From the IMG/VR virus record IMGVR_UViG_3300048918_000186, positions 1 through 36,781 of that record: a DNA stretch of 36,781 nt; one strand, 5' to 3'. Below are positions 31,330 through 36,781 of the stretch, piece by piece. The notes below the pieces were generated by a model. It ran no database searches. It saw only the letters and a program-made list of their open reading frames with translations, and was not told where the DNA came from. The first letter of the stretch is position 1, and every line of letters begins with the position of its first letter. The DNA comes from a virus. A program made the position numbers and the translations under genes.

Positions 31330-31596
31330 ATGTGCGCGCCGCGTGAGGACCTGCCTGCCCAACCCCCGCAGGTAGATCCGCCGCCCCACTTCCCGACCGT
31401 CCCCAACATGAGCGAACACGTCAAACATGCACTCGACGCTGCATCCACCATGACCGCCGCAGCCACGATCACAGGCTGGTTTGTCAACGCGCTGCCGCCG
31501 CTGGCCGCGCTCGCGTCGATCCTCTGGATCGGCTTCCAGTGGTACCACTCCGCGCCAATGAAGGAATGGCGCGAAAAACGAAAGGCCAAGAAATGA
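31330..31596 (+). CDS. Putative holin-like membrane protein 1, 88 aa
   Basis: An 88-residue protein. The ATG at 31408 (MSEHVKHALD) is an alternative start giving 62 residues; neither has a clear ribosome-binding site. The middle has a hydrophobic stretch (TITGWFVNALPPLAALASILWIGF) that may form one or two membrane helices, and the tail is Lys/Arg-rich, as in small holins. It directly precedes a second membrane protein and the lysozyme, so a holin or antiholin role is likely. Confidence 0.7.
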   Translation: MCAPREDLPAQPPQVDPPPHFPTVPNMSEHVKHALDAASTMTAAATITGWFVNALPPLAALASILWIGFQWYHSAPMKEWREKRKAKK

Positions 31597-31838
31597 ACAT
31601 CAAAGCCCGTATCGAGACGGCGCTGCGCTCGACCGGCGTATGGTTCAACGCCGTGCTGCTAGCCGCGCTGCCGTTCACCGACGCCATCCTGAGCGGCGTG
31701 CGCGACAACCTGCCCGACATGGCACCGTACCTACCGCCGAACATTTACAAGGCGGTGGGCTTCGTCGTGGTCGTTTTCAACCTTGTCAGGGCCGCTCAGC
31801 GCGCGCACCAGGCGGCACTGACCAAAGGAGTTGGATGA
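31593..31838 (+). CDS. Putative holin-like membrane protein 2, 81 aa
   Basis: An 81-residue protein with two hydrophobic segments (VWFNAVLLAALPFTDAIL near the start and YKAVGFVVVVFNLV near the end) and a basic tail. The pattern recalls phage proteins annotated as holins or DUF7940, though the label is from memory. It starts inside the preceding stop and overlaps the lysozyme by ATGA. Which of the two membrane proteins is the holin is unclear. Confidence 0.72.
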   Translation: MNIKARIETALRSTGVWFNAVLLAALPFTDAILSGVRDNLPDMAPYLPPNIYKAVGFVVVVFNLVRAAQRAHQAALTKGVG

Positions 31839-32308
31839 TGTCGGCGGCCGATATGAAGCCGTCCCCCGTCTGCCGCGCGCTGGCCTGCGCCTTCGAGCAG
31901 CGTCGCCTGACCGCCTACCTGTGTCCCGCTGGCGTGCCGACGATCGGCTGGGGGCACACGAAGGGCGTGAAGCTGGGCGACACCTGCTCAGTGCAGCAGG
32001 CCGACATCTGGCTGACGCAGGACCTGGAAGACGCCGCGGCTGCCGTCTCGTCGCTCGTGCACGTGCCGCTCACGCAAGGTCAGTTCGACGCCCTGACCGA
32101 CTTCGTGTTTAACCTGGGTGCCGGCCGCCTCAAGAGCTCGACGCTGCTCCAGCTGCTGAACGACGGCCGAGTGTTCGCGGCTGCAGACCAGTTCGAGCGC
32201 TGGGTGCATGGAAAAGTGAATGGTCAAGACGTTGTACTGCCCGGCCTGGTCAAGCGGCGCGCGGCTGAGGCGGCGATGTTCCTCGACAGGAAGGCGGTGT
32301 CAGCATGA
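31835..32308 (+). CDS. Endolysin, T4-type lysozyme (GH24)
   Basis: A 157-residue muramidase that cleaves the glycan strands of peptidoglycan. The catalytic triad follows the family's E-8-D/C-5-T spacing: Glu21, Cys30, Thr36, in the text FEQRRLTAYLC and PTIGWGHT. Cys replaces the Asp of T4 lysozyme, a known variation. No signal or SAR-like N-terminus is seen, so release should depend on the adjacent holin. A clean AAAGGAG ribosome-binding site precedes the ATG; an ATG 3 nt further on is an alternative. Confidence 0.92.
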   Translation: MMSAADMKPSPVCRALACAFEQRRLTAYLCPAGVPTIGWGHTKGVKLGDTCSVQQADIWLTQDLEDAAAAVSSLVHVPLTQGQFDALTDFVFNLGAGRLKSSTLLQLLNDGRVFAAADQFERWVHGKVNGQDVVLPGLVKRRAAEAAMFLDRKAVSA

Positions 32309-32796
32309 GCCGCCTCGAGCAACTTTTGGCCGGCACCCTGGTGCTAATCGCGCTGGCCGTGGCCGGCTGGTTCGGCCTGGACCACTACGGCGCGGCGCGG
32401 TACCAGGCCGGCTACGCCAAGGCCGTCGACGACCGCGCGCAGGCCGACGCCAAGGCCGTGCTGGTGCGCGCCGGCGAGAACAAGGCCAAGGCCGCCCAGC
32501 AGGCCACCGACAACACCACCATCACGAAGGAGAAAGACGATGAAATTGCCGCTTTGCGTGCTCGCCTTGCTGCTGCTCCACGGCTGCGCGTCGGCGCCGC
32601 AGTATGTCCCGACCGACCTGCCACCGCCGCCCACGCCGAAGGCGCCGCCAGCAGCGACAGCCCCAATCCATCCGCCCGGGTGGTTTCAGCAGCGGCTGAC
32701 CGAGATTTTAAGCAGCTGATTCAGGACGTCGAACAGGACCTGGCTACCGGCCGAGCGTGCCAGGCTTTCTTGCAGAAGAATGGATTGGAGCCGTGA
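32305..32796 (+). CDS. Rz: Rz-like inner-membrane spanin
   Basis: A 163-residue i-spanin: one N-terminal membrane helix (LLAGTLVLIALAVAGWFG), then a charged helical periplasmic domain (KEKDDEIAALRARLAAA). It connects with the Rz1 lipoprotein encoded inside it to disrupt the outer membrane at the last step of lysis. It overlaps the lysozyme by ATGA and completes the usual holin-lysozyme-spanin order. Confidence 0.88.
   Translation: MSRLEQLLAGTLVLIALAVAGWFGLDHYGAARYQAGYAKAVDDRAQADAKAVLVRAGENKAKAAQQATDNTTITKEKDDEIAALRARLAAAPRLRVGAAVCPDRPATAAHAEGAASSDSPNPSARVVSAAADRDFKQLIQDVEQDLATGRACQAFLQKNGLEP
32540..32719 (+). CDS. Rz1: Rz1-like outer-membrane spanin, embedded in Rz
   Basis: A 59-residue lipoprotein read in the +1 frame wholly inside Rz. 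It has a Lys-containing start, a hydrophobic core and the lipobox LHGC with Cys16 as the predicted lipidated residue. The mature part is strongly Pro-rich (PTDLPPPPTPKAPP), the hallmark of Rz1. GAAGGAGAAAGACG upstream provides a ribosome-binding site. It is the o-spanin partner of Rz. Confidence 0.88.
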   Translation: MKLPLCVLALLLLHGCASAPQYVPTDLPPPPTPKAPPAATAPIHPPGWFQQRLTEILSS

Positions 32797-32888
32797 TGGA
32801 CGTTCACGTGATCACCCCGCACGCAGTGCACCACATCATGCGCGTGGTCGACGGCAAGGTGATCATCGTGCCGCCGCCGGCCGCGTGA
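32796..32888 (+). CDS. Very small ORF after Rz, 30 aa
   Basis: A 30-codon ORF whose ATG overlaps the Rz stop by one base (TGATG), with GGAG upstream. The translation (MDVHVITPHAVHHIMRVVDG and a Pro-rich end) is His/Val-rich and has no known match. Its 3' end overlaps the convergent STY0301-like gene by 26 bp. Coding status is uncertain. Confidence 0.4.
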   Translation: MDVHVITPHAVHHIMRVVDGKVIIVPPPAA

Positions 32889-33240
32889 TACCAGGCCGTG
32901 ATAACTCACACGTCATCTTGGCGGTGACCGCGGCCCGCGATTCTCGCACCTGCAGGCGGCATTCCGTGGTGCGCTCGTCCATGCGCTTGTACTGCTCGAC
33001 GTCGCCCTTGCTGCCGTAGTAGCAGGCCAGCCATTTGGCCTCATGTCCCGGGAACCGGTACAGGATCTCGTAGCCGCCCCGGGTCTTCGTCTCATCGCCT
33101 CCAGCGAGCTCAGCTTGATGCTCGGCGCCTGCTCGGATTGCGGCTGACGTCAGGCGCTGCGACTGGTGCGATTGCGGACACTCGACCGTCTGCGCCACAG
33201 CGGCCGGCGCGACCAGGCATGCCAGCAGGAGCGCCCTCAT
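32863..33240 (-). CDS. STY0301-like exported protein, possible immunity protein
   Basis: A 125-residue protein with a Sec signal peptide (RALLLACLVAPAAVAQ, predicted cleavage after Ala16) and a mature part containing CPQS, WLACYYG and TTECRLQV, the cysteine and Trp pattern of the STY0301 family. It overlaps the upstream amidase-like gene by ATGA, so the two are translated together. Its periplasmic location next to a cell-wall-targeting enzyme suggests it is the immunity partner; that role is inferred. Confidence 0.72.
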   Translation of the reverse strand: MRALLLACLVAPAAVAQTVECPQSHQSQRLTSAAIRAGAEHQAELAGGDETKTRGGYEILYRFPGHEAKWLACYYGSKGDVEQYKRMDERTTECRLQVRESRAAVTAKMTCELSRPGITRPAAAR

Positions 33241-33656
33241 ACCATCACCACATAGAACTGGTCGGCATTGTCGCAGTCGCCGTAGGTGTTCCCGTCTCGA
33301 TAGCTCTTCTCGCCCAACGGGTAGATGTCTCGCCACTTGACGATGTTCCTTGGGCGCCTACCCCTGAATTGGTCCATCACCCGGATGCTCATCACCTTGC
33401 CGCTGACGCTGCGCGTGAAATCCATGAAGAGCGCGGCGTGGTACTTGTGGCGGTTCGGAAAACGCCCATCCAGAAAGTTGGCGATCACGGTTCCCGGGTT
33501 CAGGTAGCTGAGGTCGACCACGCGCGGGCCAGGCCTCCATCTGCTCGTCGGCCCTATGCTCGTCACGCACTGGACGAGTGCGACGCACTCGCCGTCACGG
33601 TAGGGCTCGTGACCCTGTAGCGCGTCCACATCACCCTGATAAATCACTGCTCCCAT
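33237..33656 (-). CDS. BPSL0067-like (Tae2-type) peptidoglycan amidase, candidate antibacterial effector
   Basis: A 139-residue protein resembling the BPSL0067 family. The putative catalytic Cys24 sits in GECVALVQ at the start of a helix, and a candidate His73 in KYHAALFM, the Cys-His arrangement of NlpC/P60-like amidases. Further family-like text is TSRWRPG, PGTVIANFLDGRFPN and VMDQF (Asp95). From memory, this family includes type VI secretion amidase effectors of the Tae2 group. It lacks a signal peptide, and an exported partner follows in the same transcript. RBS GGAGGG is 4-5 nt from the ATG. Confidence 0.75.
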   Translation of the reverse strand: MGAVIYQGDVDALQGHEPYRDGECVALVQCVTSIGPTSRWRPGPRVVDLSYLNPGTVIANFLDGRFPNRHKYHAALFMDFTRSVSGKVMSIRVMDQFRGRRPRNIVKWRDIYPLGEKSYRDGNTYGDCDNADQFYVVMV

Positions 33657-33695
33657 GTGCCCTCCATTGTCGATGAGGACATGGTGCGCTTGTTG

Positions 33696-33722
33696 GGTTT
33701 ACAGCAACTTATCGACTGTCAA
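33696..33722 (-). promoter_or_regulatory. Possible promoter of the amidase-immunity pair
   Basis: On the minus strand TTGACA (33722-33717) and TAAACC (33701-33696) are separated by 15 bp, a short spacer. The predicted start lies about 33 nt before the amidase-like gene. This would allow expression independent of the lytic operons. Confidence 0.35.
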
Positions 33723-33916
33723 CGCTCGGAAGGCGGCAGATCAAGAGCACGCCCGCGGCGCCGCTCGGGCTCGGCCAGCACACGGCAGGTCAGCGCGAAG
33801 CCGGCGCCCTGTTCGGCCAGGAAGGAAGCCGCGGCGCGCGGGCCGAGCTCGTGGTGAATGTCCAGCGCCTGGTCGACGGCGGCGGCAAGGTGGGTGTTGG
33901 AACGGTCGGTAGTCAT
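33719..33916 (-). CDS. Small conserved protein, 65 aa
   Basis: A 65-residue helical protein starting MTTDRSNTHLAAAVDQALD. The text HHELGPRAAASFLAEQGAGFALTCRVLAEPERRR matches small proteins I associate with Burkholderiales genomes and prophages, with no known role. The start at 33916 is preferred; two upstream ATGs exist. It precedes the amidase-like gene on the same strand and may be expressed with it. Confidence 0.65.
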   Translation of the reverse strand: MTTDRSNTHLAAAVDQALDIHHELGPRAAASFLAEQGAGFALTCRVLAEPERRRGRALDLPPSER

Positions 33917-33950
33917 GGCCGCCATGTTGCCGCGAGCGCGTGGGCTGCTG

Positions 33951-33979
33951 CTGACCCTGCTCAACAGTGCTGCTACACT
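33951..33979 (+). promoter_or_regulatory. Promoter of the 97-aa gene (possibly leaderless)
   Basis: CTGACC (33951-33956) and TACACT (33974-33979) are 17 bp apart. The predicted transcription start (33986) is the A of the downstream ATG, and no Shine-Dalgarno sequence is visible, so the mRNA may be leaderless, as predicted for cI. Confidence 0.5.
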
Positions 33980-33985
33980 CGACCC

Positions 33986-34279
33986 ATGTACGGAAAAGTT
34001 AAACGGCTGCGCGAGCGCGGCAAGCGCCTCTCGGATCGCGACATCGCGAACGCACCCTTCGTCGAAGGCCAGCTGAGCCTATTCAGCATGGGCGGCGTGT
34101 TCGTGCTATCGGTGCGCGACCCGAACAATCAGGTCGGCCCATGGCTTTATCCCGAGCTGCACGATGCGCGCCTGGTCGGCATGCACAACGGAAAAATGGC
34201 ATTCAAAGGCGAGGAGCGACCGCAAGGTGATGACGGGCCGGCGTTCGTGCAGGAGTGGTCAGTGCTGATCACCTGCTGA
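33986..34279 (+). CDS. Small conserved protein, 97 aa
   Basis: A 97-residue protein beginning MYGKVKRLRERGKRLSDRDI. It has a beta-rich middle (GQLSLFSMGGVFVLSVRD) and a WSVLITC end. I recognise it as a recurrent small protein of Burkholderiales genomes with no assigned function. The start is set by a promoter whose +1 coincides with the ATG. It has its own promoter and stands alone on the plus strand, so it is probably a moron expressed in the lysogen. Confidence 0.7.
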   Translation: MYGKVKRLRERGKRLSDRDIANAPFVEGQLSLFSMGGVFVLSVRDPNNQVGPWLYPELHDARLVGMHNGKMAFKGEERPQGDDGPAFVQEWSVLITC

Positions 34280-34290
34280 AGCTTTTAGGT

Positions 34291-34986
34291 TCAGCGCACT
34301 GCGGAATCGGGTATGACAGGAGCAGCATGTTCCTTCAGTTCTGGCACGGAACGATGCAACGTGTACAAGAGCTCATGAGCAATTTGGCGGATACATGCGA
34401 GCTCGGGTTTGCCCCCGGCAGGCTTTCCGTCTTGCATCTTGTCGCTGTCTGGTTCGCTTTTTCTGAAAAAATAACGCAGACCGTTTTCGCGCGATAGTGA
34501 CTGATATGCTTCTTCAAGATCAGGATCCACATGCGCACCGCCATCGGTATCGGCGACGTTTTGAACAAGCGTCATCCGACTAAAAGTGGGTCCCGCCGCC
34601 ATCTTTAAAACCGGCTCTTGCCACCACTCAGAAAATGGCAAAGGCCGGTAACCGTGATCCAGTGCAGACCCCGCAATGTCAGGCACGGCCGTAAGGCCGT
34701 CCTTGCCGACATCCATCCAAATCAAGGGATTCGCCATTACTTGGTCATCCGTGATTGGCTCACCAGACGCCCAATAACGCCCAGTTCGATAACCCAACTG
34801 ATCTAGTAAAGCACGAGACCGCCCTTGGAGATGAAGCAAGACCCTAAGGCTCAGCGCAATATGCTTCCCAGCAGCTTCGAAACCCCGATCATAGCTTTCG
34901 CAAGACATGCGCAACAGCTGGAGCTGATCGACCAACTCGCGCTTGAGATCTTCTTTGGAACGAGCTACCCGCTTCGGTTTTGTCAT
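34291..34986 (-). CDS. Conserved protein of unknown function next to attP, 231 aa
   Basis: A 231-residue protein starting MTKPKRVARSKEDLKRELV. The longer upstream frame is rejected because it translates the tRNA fragment. Residues ~40-130 include LLDQLGYRTGRYW and a FSEWWQEPVLK segment; a conserved core reads FSRMTLVQNVADTDGGAHVDP near residues 140-160, followed by YQSLSRENGL and IRQIAHELL. I recognise this as a widespread family in bacterial genomic islands with no known activity. Its composition is clearly less GC-rich than the phage core and it abuts attP, typical of cargo genes. Confidence 0.8.
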   Translation of the reverse strand: MTKPKRVARSKEDLKRELVDQLQLLRMSCESYDRGFEAAGKHIALSLRVLLHLQGRSRALLDQLGYRTGRYWASGEPITDDQVMANPLIWMDVGKDGLTAVPDIAGSALDHGYRPLPFSEWWQEPVLKMAAGPTFSRMTLVQNVADTDGGAHVDPDLEEAYQSLSRENGLRYFFRKSEPDSDKMQDGKPAGGKPELACIRQIAHELLYTLHRSVPELKEHAAPVIPDSAVR

Positions 34987-34998
34987 TTCAGCCCCAAC

Positions 34999-35023
34999 GA
35001 AAAAAGCCACCTGAAGGTGGCTT
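34999..35023 (-). terminator. Terminator at attP side of integrase transcript
   Basis: On the minus strand AAGCCACC/GGTGGCTT (35023-35004) with a four-base loop is followed by T6 (to 35000). It would stop transcripts arriving from int through attP, and lies only about 14 nt before the start of the 231-aa gene. Confidence 0.72.
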
Positions 35024-35030
35024 CCGCTAA

Positions 35031-35216
<186 letters not shown>

Positions 35217-35229
35217 GTCGGAAGTCGCA

Positions 35230-36393
35230 TCACTTTGCCCCAGAAATGGCGGGCTCATCAGGCGATATTAGATGGTTCCAAGGCAGTTTCATGTCGATCG
35301 CCGACACGTCCGGGACCGCTTCCTTGATGTAGATTTCGCTGGTCTTCGAGCTGGTGTGCACGAGGCGCTTTTGGATTTCAGCCAGGTGCTTGCCGGCCTT
35401 GGCCGCGTCGGTAGCGCCCAACGAGCGCAGATCCTTGAACGTCACGTCGTCCTTGATACCGGCGCGGTCCTTGGCGCGGTCCCACATCGAGATCAGGCCG
35501 GTCTTTGCGTAGGGCGTCCCCTTCTGGGTCGGGAACAGGTACTGGTTCGACGCCGGCAGCTCGTAGGTCTCTTTGATGGAGCGCGCGCGATCGATCACGC
35601 TCTGGATCGCCGGCGTGATGTGGATGTCGACCACCTTCCCGCTGCTCTTCTTCGTTTTGCTGGGCTGGATCCGGATGTAGCCGCCATCGATCTGGCTTTC
35701 CTTCATTGTCCGGATGTCGATCGCGCGCGCCCACAGCAGGTAGGCCATGTCGATGATGCAGGCGAACATCGGGCCGCTGGCGGTCGGAATTCGCTGGCCG
35801 GTGTCCTTGCGTGCCTTGCTGTACATGCCGGCGGCGCGGATCTTCTGCACCTGGTCGTGCGTCAGCAGCACGGTACGGCGCTCCGTCTCGAACTCGCCCA
35901 GGTCGAGCTGGTCGATCGGGTTGTCCTGGCGCAGGCCCAGGCCGGACACAGCGTACTTGAACAGCTTGGCGGCCAATGCGCCGTACTTGCGAGCCGTGTT
36001 CGGCTTGTTGGCGAACTTCTCGCGCAGGAAGTCGGCAAATTCCTTGGTGGTGACCTCGACCACCTGGAAGGCCTCGAACTCGTCTGCGATCACGTCCAGG
36101 TACCGGCCGTAATCCTCCTGCACCGGCTTCGTATACTTGCCGAGCTTCTTCGCCTTGAACTCGGCGCACAGGTGGGGCATGGTGCCTTCCACGTGGGTCT
36201 TGCTGCCGAGGAGTGTGGCCAGCGCGTTCAGCATGGCGATCTCGCCGTCTTCCACCGCGCACAGGCGAATCCAGGTCTTGAGCTCCTTCGTCTTCGGGTC
36301 GCGGATCTTCTCCGGCGCCACGTAGTAGTAGGCGTTGAATTTGATGTACACCCGGCGCGGGAGCCCGCGGTTCGTCTTGCGCTGCCTGTTCAT
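35230..36393 (-). CDS. int: Phage integrase (tyrosine recombinase)
   Basis: A 387-residue integrase starting MNRQRKTNRG; the ATG overlaps the DUF4224 gene's stop (ATGA), so the longer N-terminal frame is rejected. An arm-binding-like beta segment (RRVYIKFNAYYYV) leads, then a core-binding domain (YGRYLDVIADEFEAF) and the catalytic domain with Arg223 (WARAIDIRTM), Lys in 246-248, KDLR (Arg323; Lys replaces the usual His), His346 and Tyr355 (SEIYIKE). It recombines attP with tRNA-Pro(GGG). It is the last gene of the PL operon, next to attP. Confidence 0.93.
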   Translation of the reverse strand: MNRQRKTNRGLPRRVYIKFNAYYYVAPEKIRDPKTKELKTWIRLCAVEDGEIAMLNALATLLGSKTHVEGTMPHLCAEFKAKKLGKYTKPVQEDYGRYLDVIADEFEAFQVVEVTTKEFADFLREKFANKPNTARKYGALAAKLFKYAVSGLGLRQDNPIDQLDLGEFETERRTVLLTHDQVQKIRAAGMYSKARKDTGQRIPTASGPMFACIIDMAYLLWARAIDIRTMKESQIDGGYIRIQPSKTKKSSGKVVDIHITPAIQSVIDRARSIKETYELPASNQYLFPTQKGTPYAKTGLISMWDRAKDRAGIKDDVTFKDLRSLGATDAAKAGKHLAEIQKRLVHTSSKTSEIYIKEAVPDVSAIDMKLPWNHLISPDEPAISGAK

Positions 36394-36611
36394 TGCCTTG
36401 CTGATTTCCTCTTTGGTGCCGGACTGATCGGCGCCGGTGCGCTGCTCGGGTTCTTCACGTGGGCCCGGAGAACGCACACGGTGTTGTCGATCTTGCGCAG
36501 CTTGGCCGGGATACCGAGTTCGGTGAGCGCGGCCAGCTGCTTCTTCGGAAGTTTGTAATGGGTGATCCCGAAGATCTCTTCGGGCGAAAGGGTCAAGTCA
36601 TACTGCTGCAT
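36390..36611 (-). CDS. DUF4224 protein, possible excisionase-like factor
   Basis: A 73-residue protein with the DUF4224 pattern: LTLSPEEIFGITHYKLPKKQ, LAALTELGIPAKL, then a VLRAHV strand. These proteins commonly sit just upstream of phage integrases and are presumed to control or assist recombination. Here it overlaps int by 4 bp and starts 2 nt after the junction gene. A DNA-binding, excisionase-type role is an inference from neighbourhood. Confidence 0.82.
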   Translation of the reverse strand: MQQYDLTLSPEEIFGITHYKLPKKQLAALTELGIPAKLRKIDNTVCVLRAHVKNPSSAPAPISPAPKRKSARQ

Positions 36612-36613
36612 AG

Positions 36614-36781
36614 CTACTCCATCCCGGTCTCGGGCACGCGCCGCCGCTCCGCGCGAGGCGCCGCTTCGGCGAAGCCTGGGCGCACCGTTCCCGGAAGAGC
36701 GGGAACGACCTGACCGCGCCGATCATAGCCATTGCGGCGGCGCTCACTCGGAATGCTGGAAAACCACGCCACCGTCTGGCG
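36614..36781 (-). CDS. Junction-spanning small basic protein, C-terminal part
   Basis: This is the 3' portion (codons 9-63) of the gene whose start is at 142-140. The frame enters from the window edge in phase and ends with TAG at 36616-36614. It is Arg-rich (RRNGYDRRGQ, APRAERRRVPETGM) with no recognised domain. Continuity across the repeat supports the circular map. Confidence 0.7.
   Translation of the reverse strand, partial: RQTVAWFSSIPSERRRNGYDRRGQVVPALPGTVRPGFAEAAPRAERRRVPETGME
36664..36781. repeat. Right copy of 118-bp terminal direct repeat
   Basis: Second copy of the window-end repeat, with one mismatch to bases 1-118. The mismatch changes codon 15 of the gene crossing the junction from ATT (Ile) to TTT (Phe), leaving the frame open in both versions. 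Confidence 0.9.

Noticed and set aside
31287-31346. 19-codon ORF before the first holin-like gene
   Set aside because: It has a possible ribosome-binding site, but it is too short and featureless to support, and it overlaps the start of the next gene.
33951-33967. Possible LexA box upstream of the 97-aa gene (CTG...CAG)
   Set aside because: The half-sites are 11 bp apart rather than the 10 of CTG-N10-CAG, and the symmetry is poor.
36394-36477. Longer integrase start in the frame upstream of 36393
   Set aside because: It overlaps the DUF4224 gene for 84 bp, while the ATG at 36393 gives the ATGA overlap used throughout this operon.

Overview
The window looks like the complete genome of a temperate, P22-like short-tailed phage (podovirus), linearised from a circular map. 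Bases 1-118 recur at 36664-36781 with one mismatch, and joining the ends restores an uninterrupted 63-codon gene inside a tightly overlapping operon. The non-redundant genome is therefore about 36,663 bp. High GC, an attP core equal to the 3' half of a tRNA-Pro(GGG) gene, and several small gene families that resemble Burkholderiales prophages suggest a betaproteobacterial host, perhaps Oxalobacteraceae (Massilia-like). The host assignment is an inference.

Control region: a CI/S24 repressor (6331-7038, minus) and a Cro-like gene (7148-7381, plus) diverge around three 14-bp operators of the form AT(A/G)CG-N4-CG(T/C)AT. Two more copies overlap a near-perfect sigma70 promoter at 5309-5337 that drives the leftward early operon, so the phage has lambda-like PL/OL and PR/PRM/OR arrangements. 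Behind cI and probably on its transcript are two related small proteins and a lipoprotein, which are lysogenic-conversion candidates, then a terminator (5413-5436).

Leftward early operon (5255 down to 142, then across the circle junction to 35230): about 16 genes, most overlapping by 1-8 bp. They include a 51-aa first gene, a DUF7673-like protein, a helix-turn-helix protein, an orphan Dam-type methylase, several cysteine-rich proteins, a J-domain-like protein, a DUF4224 protein and the integrase. attP lies just downstream of the integrase.

Rightward early operon (7148-13680): cro, small proteins, a primosomal O-like protein, a DnaB helicase, a second tyrosine recombinase with a complete catalytic set, and a candidate late regulator (Q-like). 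A strong promoter at 14195-14223 followed by three hairpins marks the probable antitermination-controlled late promoter.

Late operon (14444-32888): small and large terminase, P22-type portal, scaffold, coat, gp4- and gp10-like tail factors, unassigned tail proteins, a cupin-fold protein, three ejection proteins, a tailspike with a P22-type head-binding domain, two small membrane (holin-like) proteins, T4-type lysozyme, and Rz with an embedded Rz1.

Accessory region (32863-34986): a minus-strand pair resembling the BPSL0067 (Tae2-type type VI amidase effector) and STY0301 (exported, possible immunity) families, two small proteins, and a 231-aa low-GC protein beside attP. The effector-immunity-like pair carried by a phage is the most interesting element in the window.
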